A DNA stretch of 55,261 bases from Dyella sp. C9 (GTDB taxonomy: Bacteria > Pseudomonadota > Gammaproteobacteria > Xanthomonadales > Rhodanobacteraceae). Below the pieces are notes generated by a model, which was not told the origin of the DNA, did no database searches, and saw only the letters and a list, made by a program, of their open reading frames with translations. The position numbers and the translations under genes are program-made. Positions 18,581 through 26,635 of the stretch are shown in pieces; within the stretch, counting starts at the first letter, position 1, and every line of letters starts with the position of its first letter. The stretch covers positions 1 through 55,261 of the forward strand of contig NZ_QIRF01000024.1 of assembly GCF_003332825.1 (NCBI RefSeq). The letters run 5' to 3'.

Positions 18581-19852
18581 ATGACCTCATTCGCTTCTTC
18601 CCTGAAGGCAGCCCTGCGCTCGCCCCTGTTGCCGTTCTGGCTGGTCATCGCCCTGCTGCCGCTGGGGCGCAGCTCGGAACTCGGCACCTTCCTGTGCCTG
18701 GTCGGCGTAGTGCTGCTGTTCGTGCGGCAGCCAGGCGCGCTGCGCGACCATGCCGGCGCGCGCCTGCTGTTGTGGCTGCTGGGTGCCTATATCGCGGCAG
18801 CCCTGCTGTCGGCAGTTGATTCGTTGGCGCCGGGCAAGAGCTGGTCCACGGTGGCCGCGCTGCTGCGCTATGTGCCGCTGGGCTTGTACGCCTGCTTCGC
18901 CATTCGTCGTGAGGAAAAGCTCGAGGCTCTCTACCTTGCGGTTGCCGTGGTGGTGGCGTTCTGGGCGGTCGATGCCTGGGTGCAGGCACTCACTGGCTGG
19001 AGCCTGGGTGGGCGCGCCGAGGCCGAGCGGATTTCCGGCATCTTCGGCGCCACCAACCTGAAGCTGGGGCCGTCGCTGGCCGTGCTGTCCCCGTTCGTGC
19101 TGTGGTCGGCGGGCCGCCGCTGGGGCACCAAGGGCCTGTTGCTGTCTTTCCTGCTGTTGCTGGGGCCGGTGCTGCTGTCGGGCTCGCGCGCCTCGTGGTT
19201 GTGCTACGCCCTGGTGGCGCTGGGCTTTGCCTGGCATGCCTCGCGTTCGCCCATGCGCTTCATGGCCGCCGCCGCCGGGGGCACATTGCTGTTGTTGCTG
19301 GCCGGCGGCATCGCCTGGAAGACCTCCGACCGTTTCCAGCTGCGCATGGATCGCACCTTGCAGGCGCTGCACGGTTCGGACCAGTCGCTGGATACCGCGC
19401 TGAGTGGACGCCTGGACATCTGGCGTACCAGCGTGGCGATGTTCCGTGCCCATCCCGTCAACGGCGTGGGCGTGCGCGCCTACCGCGATGCCTATCCCGC
19501 CTATGCGCCACCGAATGACCACTTCGTGGTGTCGGGCGAGGCCTGCGGGGTGGGCGAGGGCGCCTGCCATGCGCACCAGTGGGTGCTGGAGGTGCTCACC
19601 GAGACCGGCACGCTGGGCCTGTTGTGCTGGCTGGCGGCCATCGTGCTGGCGGTGCGCGCCTGGCGTCGCGTCGGCGCCGCGGCCCGCCAGCGGGCCTTCC
19701 CCGCCACGCTCGCGCTGGGCGTGATGCTGTTTCCGTTCAACACCCATCTGGCGTTCTATTCGGCGTGGTGGGGCTTGCTGTTCGCCTGGCTGCTGGGCCT
19801 GTGGTGTGCGGCCCTGTATGTCTACCCGGCGCAGGAGGCCAGCCGCGCATGA
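18581..19852 (+). CDS. waaL: O-antigen ligase family protein (WaaL-like)
   Basis: This is a 423-residue polytopic inner-membrane protein with about 10-12 hydrophobic segments and a large periplasmic loop (about 260-335). The loop contains SGRLDIWRTSVAMFRAHPVNGVG, the R...G..HN-like signature region of Wzy_C proteins, and later an HAHQWVLEVLTETG segment with the conserved His. WaaL joins undecaprenyl-linked O-antigen to lipid A-core in the periplasm. The preferred start is ATG 18581; the upstream in-frame ATG at 18533 and 18551 have no better ribosome binding site. The stop overlaps the next gene's start (ATGA), tying it to the core GT2 gene. A Wzy polymerase cannot be excluded, but the context favours the ligase. 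Confidence 0.86.
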   Translation: MTSFASSLKAALRSPLLPFWLVIALLPLGRSSELGTFLCLVGVVLLFVRQPGALRDHAGARLLLWLLGAYIAAALLSAVDSLAPGKSWSTVAALLRYVPLGLYACFAIRREEKLEALYLAVAVVVAFWAVDAWVQALTGWSLGGRAEAERISGIFGATNLKLGPSLAVLSPFVLWSAGRRWGTKGLLLSFLLLLGPVLLSGSRASWLCYALVALGFAWHASRSPMRFMAAAAGGTLLLLLAGGIAWKTSDRFQLRMDRTLQALHGSDQSLDTALSGRLDIWRTSVAMFRAHPVNGVGVRAYRDAYPAYAPPNDHFVVSGEACGVGEGACHAHQWVLEVLTETGTLGLLCWLAAIVLAVRAWRRVGAAARQRAFPATLALGVMLFPFNTHLAFYSAWWGLLFAWLLGLWCAALYVYPAQEASRA

Positions 19853-20616
19853 CCCGCGAGCCGCTGTCGGTGGTGCTGATCACCTACAACAATGCCGACA
19901 CCCTGGATGCCTGCCTCAGCCAGGTCGACTGGGCCGAGGAGATCGTGGTGCTGGACTCCGGCTCCAGTGACGATACCGTGGCCATCGCCAAGCGGCACGG
20001 TGCACGCGTGGCGGTGCATCCGTTCGACGACTACGGGCCGCAGAAGCAGCGCGCCTACGACATGGCCAGCCACCACTGGATCCTCAACCTCGACGCCGAC
20101 GAGATCCTTTCGCCGGGCACGCGCGCGGTCATCGAGCGGGCCCTGGTGGAGCCACGCCATGCAGGCTTCCGCCTGCCGCGGCGCGAGCGCATGTTCTGGA
20201 CCGTGCAGCACCGCCTCAGTTGGCGCAACGGCCACCTGCGCCTGTTCGATCGGCGCCGCGGCGGCATGAACGATGTCGAGGTGCATGCCGCGGTGGAAGT
20301 GCGCGGCCCGGTCAAAACGCTGTGGAGCGCCGACTTCGTCAACGATGGCGACGGCGACATCGCCACGCGGGTGGAGAAGATCAACCGCTATACCACCGGC
20401 ATGGTGGCGCACAAGCTGCGCAAGCAGCAGCGCTTCACCGGCCTTCGGATGGTGTTCTATCCGCCGGTGTTCTTCCTGCGCCAGTACATCGGCAAGCGCT
20501 ACTTCCTCAATGGATGGGCAGGCTTCATCGCCAGCGTCACCGGCGCGTTCTATGCCTTCCTGAAGTACGCCAAGCTGCACGAAGCCCACGAACAGGCCAG
20601 GCGCGCCCGCCGCTGA
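19849..20616 (+). CDS. glycosyltransferase family 2 (WaaE/LgtF-like core glucosyltransferase)
   Basis: This is a 255-residue GT-A fold enzyme. It starts SVVLITYNNADTLDACLSQV, has the nucleotide-sugar region VVLDSGSSDDTVAIA, and the metal-binding LNLDADEIL near residue 85. FRLPRRERMFW and a C-terminal basic/hydrophobic stretch (FYPPVFFLRQYIGKRYF) resemble WaaE/KdtX enzymes that add glucose to heptose I of the LPS core. Translation is coupled to waaL by a 4-bp overlap. The gene ends 5 bp before the convergent DUF535 gene. The precise sugar and acceptor cannot be read from sequence. Confidence 0.9.
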   Translation: MTREPLSVVLITYNNADTLDACLSQVDWAEEIVVLDSGSSDDTVAIAKRHGARVAVHPFDDYGPQKQRAYDMASHHWILNLDADEILSPGTRAVIERALVEPRHAGFRLPRRERMFWTVQHRLSWRNGHLRLFDRRRGGMNDVEVHAAVEVRGPVKTLWSADFVNDGDGDIATRVEKINRYTTGMVAHKLRKQQRFTGLRMVFYPPVFFLRQYIGKRYFLNGWAGFIASVTGAFYAFLKYAKLHEAHEQARRARR

Positions 20617-20621
20617 CGCCG

Positions 20622-21548
20622 TCAGGCCGCGGCGGCGGCCTCCTGTGGCCATGCCACGGGCTGGCCACGCAGCGCGGCCAGCAGCCGCGCGCAGGCCTCG
20701 CGACGCAGCAGTTCACGGCGACGGAAGGCGGAGCGATGCTTGCTTTCCACCTGGGACTCGTCGCGTTCCGGTTCGCGGATGGGTAGCGCGAAGAAGCCGT
20801 CTGCCTGCAGCTCACCCTGGCATTCTTCCCAGAAGCCGTCGTAGTCGGCCTTGATCTTGTCGTCCTCGCCAGCGAACGGGTGCGCAAGATTGGAGACGCC
20901 GCGCACCTCGCGCGCGCCCGTGAACGAGCCGAAGGCGAGCAGCAGGGAGAACAGCAGGTTCTTCGGTCGTAGTCCGTAGCACTGCTTGGTCAGTTCCCGC
21001 ACGGCCTCGCGGCCGAGTTCGGGCGCTGCACCCTGCAGGCAGCCCACCAGCAAGGTCTGGCCTGCGTCGGCGATGCTGAAGATCAGCGAAGACAGCACCT
21101 GCCCCTGGGAATTGGCCAGGCATAGCGCAAGCTCGCCCTCGCGGCTGCGGCCCAGCGGGCGACGCAGCTCCAGCAGCAGCTGGCTGCCATCCTTGAGGTT
21201 GAGTGCGCCCAATTCGTGGCGGCCGCTCAGGTAGATCGCATCGACCATGGCGGCCGGCAGGCAGCTGAAGGCGAAGTGATAGTGGCTGCGGATCACCGCC
21301 AGCCGGCGGGAACGCCCCATGCGCCGGTTGATGTAGTGGTGATGCCAGCGCTCGTGTAAGCGTGGATCATGCGCAAGAAAAGCACTCAGGCGCGGCGAAT
21401 CGTACAGCTCGCGCAGCCAGGCGGATTGCCGCCGCGCCATGCGGGCACTGCGGGCGACGTATTTGAGGCCGGCGGCAAGGCGCTTGTGCAAGGGGCCTCG
21501 CCAGTCGCGGCGCTGGCTCAGGGAGCGCAGGAGCAGCCGGAATGACAT
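20622..21548 (-). CDS. DUF535 (VirK/YbjX family) protein, second copy
   Basis: This is a 308-residue DUF535 protein and paralogue of the gene at 352-1341. The two share GALNLKDGSQLLLELRRP versus LQLKDGS..LFLRP, the GREAVRELTKQCYGLRPKNLL block, GVSNLAHPF, KIKADYDGFW and the ESKHRSAFRRRELLRREA tail. It lies directly downstream of and on the same strand as the lpxL-type acyltransferase (72 bp apart). In Shigella, virK sits beside the lipid A acyltransferase gene msbB2, so this arrangement repeats a known association. The role is unknown; the family is thought to affect the outer membrane. No strong ribosome binding site precedes the ATG. Confidence 0.88.
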   Translation of the reverse strand: MSFRLLLRSLSQRRDWRGPLHKRLAAGLKYVARSARMARRQSAWLRELYDSPRLSAFLAHDPRLHERWHHHYINRRMGRSRRLAVIRSHYHFAFSCLPAAMVDAIYLSGRHELGALNLKDGSQLLLELRRPLGRSREGELALCLANSQGQVLSSLIFSIADAGQTLLVGCLQGAAPELGREAVRELTKQCYGLRPKNLLFSLLLAFGSFTGAREVRGVSNLAHPFAGEDDKIKADYDGFWEECQGELQADGFFALPIREPERDESQVESKHRSAFRRRELLRREACARLLAALRGQPVAWPQEAAAAA

Positions 21549-21620
21549 GAAGGAACAGCAGTCGGGGAAAATACAGGCTGTGTTTTACCGAAACTAACTG
21601 TCGTCGACCTGTCACATGGA

Positions 21621-22547
21621 CTAGTAGATGGACGGACTGCCTTCGGGCCGCGTCTTGAAGCGCTTGTGTACCCACAGGTATTGCTCGGGTGCGGCGCGCA
21701 CCATCTGTTCGATGCAGCTGTTGACACGCGCGGTGTCGTCCAGCGCGTCGGCGGTGGGGAAGGGGGCCAGCGGAGCACCCAGGCGCAGCGCATAGCCGGC
21801 ATTGCCCGGCAGGCGGCGGTGGTGGAAAGGAATCACCTGCGCACCGGACAGGCGCGCCAGGTGATGGGTGGCGGTGATGGTGGCCGCCGGCACGCCGAAG
21901 AACGGCACGAACACATTGTCCTTGCTGCGCATGTCCTGGTCGGGTGCGTACCACAGCGTGCCGCCGTTGCGCAGGTACTTCACCGTGCCGCGGATGTCGT
22001 CCTTGTCGAACATCGCCTCGGCGTAGTCGAGGCGCGCTCGCAGCACGACCCATTCGAACACCGCCGAATCCATCTTGCGGTACATGCCCGAGATGCGGAT
22101 GCGCTGCGACACCAGTCGCGCGCACAGTTCCAGGTGCGAGAAATGCCCGCCGACCAGCAGCACGCCCTTGCCCTGTGCCCGCGCGGCCTCGAGGTGTTCC
22201 AGCCCCTCGATGGTGACGGGTACGTTGGCGATGGCGCGTTCGCTGCCCATCCAGCCCAGCGCGAACTCCATCATCATCAGGCCGATGTCGCGCAGGTGAG
22301 CGTCGACCAGCGCCGCCTGCTCGGCCTTGGACAGCTCGGGAAAGCACAGCGCGATATTCGCTTCGGCCACGTGGCGGCGCGGCGAGGGCACGCGTTGCAC
22401 CAGCTGGCCCAGCAGGCGACCGAGCCCCATCAGCAAGGGGCGGGGCAGGCGCGCAATCAGCCAGATCACGCCCGCGCCCAGCCAGGCCGGCCAGTGTTGC
22501 GGGGCGAGCAGTGTGCGAGCGAACGGGGGACGAGGCATGCCGGGCAT
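21621..22547 (-). CDS. lpxL: lipid A lauroyl/myristoyl acyltransferase (LpxL/LpxM family)
   Basis: This is a 308-residue inner-membrane acyltransferase that adds a secondary acyl chain to Kdo-lipid A. An N-terminal hydrophobic anchor (about 22-34) is followed by the catalytic HX4E motif (H135-E140, HFSHLE) after KGVLLVGG. GGTLWYAPDQDM and VFVPFFGVPAATI are further family blocks, and YLWVHKRFKTRP lies near the C-terminus. Two in-frame ATG codons (ending at 22547 and 22538) could start it; neither has a strong ribosome binding site. It is divergent from waaA with 124 bp between, and upstream of the VirK-like gene. LpxL versus LpxM specificity is not decidable by eye. Confidence 0.92.
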   Translation of the reverse strand: MPGMPRPPFARTLLAPQHWPAWLGAGVIWLIARLPRPLLMGLGRLLGQLVQRVPSPRRHVAEANIALCFPELSKAEQAALVDAHLRDIGLMMMEFALGWMGSERAIANVPVTIEGLEHLEAARAQGKGVLLVGGHFSHLELCARLVSQRIRISGMYRKMDSAVFEWVVLRARLDYAEAMFDKDDIRGTVKYLRNGGTLWYAPDQDMRSKDNVFVPFFGVPAATITATHHLARLSGAQVIPFHHRRLPGNAGYALRLGAPLAPFPTADALDDTARVNSCIEQMVRAAPEQYLWVHKRFKTRPEGSPSIY

Positions 22548-22671
22548 CTATGCCATTGTAGGGAACAAGCCAAAACGAGGCGAGCCGCACGCTTGACGCA
22601 GCCCCGGTCACGCGTGGCCGGCCCGCGGCAGGTAGCCGATATACTGGCGCACCGATTCGAAGGGCCTGCCG

Positions 22672-23937
22672 TTGCGCTATCTGTATACCCTCGCCATGTA
22701 CCTGGTGACGCCGATCATCGTGCTGCGTCTGCTGGCGCGTGGCGTACGCTATCGCGACTACCACAAGCGCTGGCGCGAGCGCTTCGGCTTCTTCCAGGCC
22801 CCCGGCGTCAATGGCAGCCTGTGGGTGCATGCCGTGTCGGTGGGCGAGGTCAACGCGGCCGAGCCGCTGATCAAGGCGCTGCAGCGCGACTATCCGAACG
22901 CACCGTTGGTGGTCACCACGGTGACGCCGACCGGCTCCGAACGCGTGCGCCAGCTGTTCGGTGACAGCGTGTTCCATGTCTACCTGCCCTACGACCTGCC
23001 ATTCGCGGTGAAGCGCTTTCTGCGCCGCGTGCGGCCACGCCTGGCGGTGATCGTCGAGACGGAGATCTGGCCCAACCTCTATTTTGCCTGCCGCAAGCGG
23101 GGCATCCCGTTGATGATCGTCAACGCCCGCCTGTCCGAACGCTCATTGCGTGGCTACAAGCCCATGGGCAGCCTGGTCTCGCGCGCGCTCGGTTGCGTGA
23201 GCCAGATCGCCGCACAGTCGCGTACCGATGCGGCGCGCTATCGCGTGCTGGGCGCAAGCGCCGAGAAGATCGTGGTCACCGGCAACATGAAGTTCGACAT
23301 GCCGGTGCCATACGACGCAGGGCTCAAGGGCGAGGAGCTGCGCCAGCAGTGGGGACATCTGCGGCCGGCGTGGATCGCGGGCAGCACCCATGAAGGCGAG
23401 GAATTGCCGGTGCTCGAAGCGCACCTCGAGGTGCTCACGCGCTGGCCCGATGCCTTGCTGCTGATCGCACCGCGCCATCCGGAGCGCTTCAAGCTGGTGG
23501 AAAACTCCGCACGCAGCCTGGGTTTCACCGTGGGCACGCGCAGCGTCGATCGCGTGCCTTCGTCGGCACACCAGGTCTTCGTGATCGATGCCATGGGCGA
23601 GCTGATGCCGTTCTATGCGGCCTCGGACCTGGCCTTCGTGGGCGGCAGCCTGGTGCCTATCGGTGGCCACAACGTGCTGGAGCCGGCGGCGCTGTCCACC
23701 CCGGTGCTGGTGGGGCCGCATACTTTCAATTTCGAGGAGATCACCCTGACCTTGATCCAGGAGGGCGGCGCCATGCGGGTCGATGGCGCCGAGGAGCTGG
23801 GGACGGCGGTACTCAACTTGTTGCGTGACAAGCCGCGTTGCGAGCGCATGGGCATGGTGGCGCGCATCGTGTTCGACAGCGAGCGCGGCGCGGTCAAGCG
23901 CGTCATGGGCATGATCGACAACCTGCTGCAGGAATAG
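22672..23937 (+). CDS. waaA: 3-deoxy-D-manno-octulosonate transferase (Kdo transferase) WaaA
   Basis: This is a 421-residue membrane-associated GT-B enzyme that transfers Kdo from CMP-Kdo to lipid IVA. An N-terminal anchor (about 1-20) is followed by HAVSVGEVNAAEPLIKAL with the catalytic Glu at 59, then VIVETEIWPNLYFACRKR. The C-terminal donor domain has AGSTHEGEE, LIAPRHPERF, and VGGSLVPIGGHNVLEPAALS. The start is a TTG preceded by GAAGGG about 7 nt away; the next in-frame ATG (22696) would cut the membrane anchor. It is convergent with tolC, separated by a bidirectional terminator. A monofunctional or bifunctional mode cannot be told from sequence. Confidence 0.95.
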   Translation: MRYLYTLAMYLVTPIIVLRLLARGVRYRDYHKRWRERFGFFQAPGVNGSLWVHAVSVGEVNAAEPLIKALQRDYPNAPLVVTTVTPTGSERVRQLFGDSVFHVYLPYDLPFAVKRFLRRVRPRLAVIVETEIWPNLYFACRKRGIPLMIVNARLSERSLRGYKPMGSLVSRALGCVSQIAAQSRTDAARYRVLGASAEKIVVTGNMKFDMPVPYDAGLKGEELRQQWGHLRPAWIAGSTHEGEELPVLEAHLEVLTRWPDALLLIAPRHPERFKLVENSARSLGFTVGTRSVDRVPSSAHQVFVIDAMGELMPFYAASDLAFVGGSLVPIGGHNVLEPAALSTPVLVGPHTFNFEEITLTLIQEGGAMRVDGAEELGTAVLNLLRDKPRCERMGMVARIVFDSERGAVKRVMGMIDNLLQE

Positions 23938-23966
23938 ACGTCCAGGCCTCGCCCGCCTCATGCATG

Positions 23967-23997
23967 CGAAAAGGCCGGGACTAGCCCGGCCTTTTCG
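23967..23997. terminator. bidirectional terminator between waaA and tolC
   Basis: A perfect 13-bp stem (23967-23979 with 23985-23997) with a 5-nt loop has AAAA on the left arm and TTTT on the right arm, serving both convergent genes. Confidence 0.88.
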
Positions 23998-24020
23998 TGT
24001 GCGACGCAAGTGGTCCGCTG

Positions 24021-25349
24021 TTACTGCAGCATCGCGTTGACCAGCTCGACGTCCTTGAGTTCGATCGAGCCGGCCGATTCCTTCAGCTGCAGCTGATCCA
24101 GCACCAGGGCGTGGCGCGACTGCGAGTAGCTGCTTTCGGCCTGGGTCAGCGTCTGAATCGCGTTGAGCACGTTCAGCATGGTCTGGGTACCCACGTCGAA
24201 GCCGGCGCGGGTGGCATCCAGTGCCTTCTGGCCCGAATCCACCGAGGCCTTGTTCGCTTCCACCTGGCTGATGCCGGCAATCACCGAACGGTAGTAGTTC
24301 AGCGTGTCACGCACCACCTGGCGGCGGGTGCTTTCCAGCGAGTCCTGGGCCTCGTCGCGCTGGTAGATCGACTGGCGGACCTTGGACTGGGTGGCGCCGC
24401 CCGAGAAGATCGGGATGCTCACCGACAGGCCAACAGTGGTGCCGTAGGAACCGTTGCCGGGCACGTTGTAGTTGCCGTGCTCAAGCCAGGTGGTGTCCTT
24501 GCCGCGCGACACCGAGGCGTTGAGGGTCGGCAGGTGGCCGGCGCGCGCTGCGTTGATCGCGTGCTCGGCGGCCTCGACGCTGTACTGCCCGGCCTGGACG
24601 GTGGCATTGGACTTCAGCGCGGCCTGCACCCAGGCGTCCGGGTCGTTCGGCGCGGGCGGGGTGAGCGGCAGGTCCTCGCGCAGCTTCTTCAGCTCGCCCA
24701 CCGGCTTGCCGGTGATCTGGGTCAGCGCTTCCTTGGAGTCGTTCAGCGTGTTCTGCGCCGCGATGGTCTGCGCCTTGGCCAGCTCGTAGTACGACTTCGC
24801 CTGGTAGACGTCGGTCACCGCGGACAGGCCCACCTTGAAGCGCTGGTCGGCCTGGTCATAGGCCTCCTTGTAGGCATCCTCGTTGGCCTTGGCGAACACC
24901 AGCGCATCCTGGCTGGTCAGCACGCCGAAGTAGGCCGTGGTGACGCGCACGAACAGGTCCTGCAGCGCGGCCTCGTAGGTGGCGTCCTGCGAACGCGCGG
25001 TGGAGCGCGCGACCGAGAGGTTGGCCCACTGGCTGAGGTCCACCACCGACTGGGTCAGCGAGGCCGACAGGTCGCGGGTGCGCGAATGGCCGGAGCCGCT
25101 GACCTCGCCACTGCTGAGCGCGCTGCCGGTGGACTGCTGGGTGAGGCCAAAGCTGCCGTTGAGTTGCGGCAGCATGACTGCACGCGCCTGCACGACGCCC
25201 TCACCGGTGGCCAGGCGGGTAGCTTCCGCCTGCGACAGCACCGGATCGTTGGCGCGGGCTTCTCGGTATGCATCCAGCAAGTCCTCGCTGTGGCCGGCCA
25301 GCGGGAGCGCCGACAGGGCCAGGGCAAGGGTCAGAAGCTTCAAGCGCAT
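24021..25349 (-). CDS. tolC: TolC-family outer-membrane efflux/secretion channel
   Basis: This is a 442-residue outer-membrane protein forming the channel-tunnel for tripartite efflux pumps and type I secretion. A signal peptide covers residues 1-22 (cleavage near GHS/ED), followed by DLLDAYREARANDPVLSQAEA. Long amphipathic helices with two internal repeats follow, including KVGLSAVTDVYQAKSYYELA in the first half and GFDVGTQTMLNVLNAIQTL in the second. These are the duplicated TolC signatures. I use the ATG at 25349, preceded by GAGG; ATG 25361 adds four residues. It lies 26 bp after the Pcm-family gene and is probably cotranscribed with it. No pump subunits are in the window. Confidence 0.93.
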   Translation of the reverse strand: MRLKLLTLALALSALPLAGHSEDLLDAYREARANDPVLSQAEATRLATGEGVVQARAVMLPQLNGSFGLTQQSTGSALSSGEVSGSGHSRTRDLSASLTQSVVDLSQWANLSVARSTARSQDATYEAALQDLFVRVTTAYFGVLTSQDALVFAKANEDAYKEAYDQADQRFKVGLSAVTDVYQAKSYYELAKAQTIAAQNTLNDSKEALTQITGKPVGELKKLREDLPLTPPAPNDPDAWVQAALKSNATVQAGQYSVEAAEHAINAARAGHLPTLNASVSRGKDTTWLEHGNYNVPGNGSYGTTVGLSVSIPIFSGGATQSKVRQSIYQRDEAQDSLESTRRQVVRDTLNYYRSVIAGISQVEANKASVDSGQKALDATRAGFDVGTQTMLNVLNAIQTLTQAESSYSQSRHALVLDQLQLKESAGSIELKDVELVNAMLQ

Positions 25350-25375
25350 GGGTTGCCTCATGTTTGGGGAATGGA

Positions 25376-26035
25376 TCAGAAAACGAAGCGGCGCGGCGGT
25401 TCGGCGTGCTTCAGGTACGGAAGGTCGGTTTCAAACAGCGATTCTTCGCGGTAGCGGCCGTTGCCCTCATGGGTGATCAGCAGCACGTGCTGCACCGGCG
25501 ACTCGCCACGCACCACCAGCAGGCGACCGCCCGGCTTCAGCCAGGCCAGGAAGCGCTGCGGGATCTGGTACACCGCACCGGTGACCACCACCGCATCGAA
25601 CAGGCCGGTCGGCTGCCAGCCGGCCACGGCTTCGCCGGTTTCCAGCTTGACGTTGGCGATGCCGGCCTTGGCCAGGCGGTCCCCCGCCGTGGCGGTGAAG
25701 TCGGCATGGATGTCCACGCTGGTGACGCCGGCGGACAGCTTGGCCATGCAGGCGGTAAGGAAGCCCGAGCCGGTGCCGATCTCCAGCACCTGGTCGGTCG
25801 GGGTCAGTTCCAGCGCCTGCAGCACGCGGCCCTCGACTACCGGCTTCATCATCACTTCGCCATGACCGAGCGGCAGGCACAGGTCGGCGAAGGCCAGCTT
25901 GCGGTGCTCCTCGGCAACGAAGTCCTCGCGGCGCACGCTGCCCAGCACGTCAAGTACGCGGGCATCCAGCACCTCCCAGGGGCGCACCTGGTTTTCCACC
26001 ATGTTCAGTCGCGCCTGTTCGAAGTTCATCGCCAT
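25376..26035 (-). CDS. protein-L-isoaspartate O-methyltransferase family protein
   Basis: This is a 219-residue SAM-dependent methyltransferase of the PCMT family. The N-terminal ARLNMVENQVRPWEVLD is typical of a Proteobacterial branch next to tolC. SAM motif I is VLEIGTGSGFLTACMAKL (about residues 83-100), with PLGHGEVMMKPVVEGRVLQAL before it and AVVVTGAVYQIPQRFLAWLK after it. Canonical Pcm repairs L-isoaspartyl residues using PLPxGQTIS..; here the segment reads LPLGHGEVMM, so the substrate may differ from true isoaspartate. It leads a two-gene unit with tolC, and a sigma-70 promoter lies just upstream. Confidence 0.88.
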   Translation of the reverse strand: MAMNFEQARLNMVENQVRPWEVLDARVLDVLGSVRREDFVAEEHRKLAFADLCLPLGHGEVMMKPVVEGRVLQALELTPTDQVLEIGTGSGFLTACMAKLSAGVTSVDIHADFTATAGDRLAKAGIANVKLETGEAVAGWQPTGLFDAVVVTGAVYQIPQRFLAWLKPGGRLLVVRGESPVQHVLLITHEGNGRYREESLFETDLPYLKHAEPPRRFVF

Positions 26036-26075
26036 GTTGCTAACGTCCTATTCGGATCGGGAAAAAAGGCTAAAA

Positions 26076-26104
26076 AGGATAAGCGGTTAGCCAGTTTCCG
26101 ACAA
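26076..26104 (-). promoter_or_regulatory. sigma-70 promoter for the pcm-tolC unit
   Basis: Read on the minus strand, TTGTCG (26099-26104) and TATCCT (26076-26081) are separated by exactly 17 bp. The -10 box lies about 40 bp before the methyltransferase ATG. An A/T-rich segment follows it. Confidence 0.55.
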
Positions 26105-26201
26105 TGTGCAAAGCGTGCGGCCTGGCCCCGGAGGCACGAAGTGCCGGAAGTCATCGCGCCTGGTTGACGGAAGTCATGCAGGACGCGGTGTCCGCGGACA
26201 C

Positions 26202-26537
26202 TTATGCGCTACGGCGTTGAATTCTCGGCGAGGTCTCGCGCAGGCCCATTGGCAGCCGTGCCATCGCATCTTCCATGGCCTGATGCAAGGATGCGTCAAG
26301 GCGCTGGATGCGGGGCGCCGGCGACGCCTCGCCGCGGATGCGGGCGGCGACCGTCAGCCAGGCCAGCCAGCGCGCCAGGCGGCTGCGCTCGGTGGCGTCC
26401 ACCAATGCCAGCGCGGCGCGTACGGCAAAGGCGTCCTGGCGGGCAGCGGCGGGGCCGCGCTCGAGCCAGGCCGCCAGCGCTCGCTGGGCCTTGCGGTACG
26501 CCTCGCTGAGTGAAAGTTCTGCGATAGTGGTGGACAT
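26202..26537 (-). CDS. small hypothetical protein
   Basis: This is a 111-residue protein I do not recognise. It is predicted to be mostly helical, Ala/Arg-rich and basic, with a segment EAYRKAQRALAAWLERG and WLAWLTVAARIRGE. There is no signal peptide or membrane segment. It lies divergent from the TetR regulator with about 100 bp between the starts, an arrangement typical of a regulator and its target. No good ribosome binding site precedes the ATG, and a plus-strand frame overlaps it, so the call is moderate. Residue usage looks more like protein than a shadow frame does. Confidence 0.5.
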   Translation of the reverse strand: MSTTIAELSLSEAYRKAQRALAAWLERGPAAARQDAFAVRAALALVDATERSRLARWLAWLTVAARIRGEASPAPRIQRLDASLHQAMEDAMARLPMGLRETSPRIQRRSA

Positions 26538-26561
26538 GGGGCAAGCCGTGTATCGTGGCCG

Positions 26562-26597
26562 TGGAAAATAACTAAACCGCCGCGTATACTAAACGCG
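26562..26597 (+). promoter_or_regulatory. promoter and likely operator of the TetR gene
   Basis: TGGAAA (26562-26567) and TATACT (26585-26590) are spaced by 17 bp. The -10 lies inside an inverted repeat CGCGT-N7-ACGCG (26581-26597), and ACTAAAC occurs twice (26571-26577 and 26588-26594). This layout suggests autorepression by the TetR protein and possible control of the divergent gene. Confidence 0.5.
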
Positions 26598-26603
26598 TGT
26601 TAC

Positions 26604-26627
26604 CCATTTGTGAAGCCATTTGTGAAG
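26604..26627 (+). repeat. perfect 12-bp tandem duplication in the tetR leader
   Basis: The unit CCATTTGTGAAG occurs twice head to tail (26604-26615 and 26616-26627), between the promoter and the ATG at 26636. The second copy contributes GAAGG as the ribosome binding site. The first copy gives a decoy GAAG. Confidence 0.9.
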
Positions 26628-26635
26628 GTGTTGCC

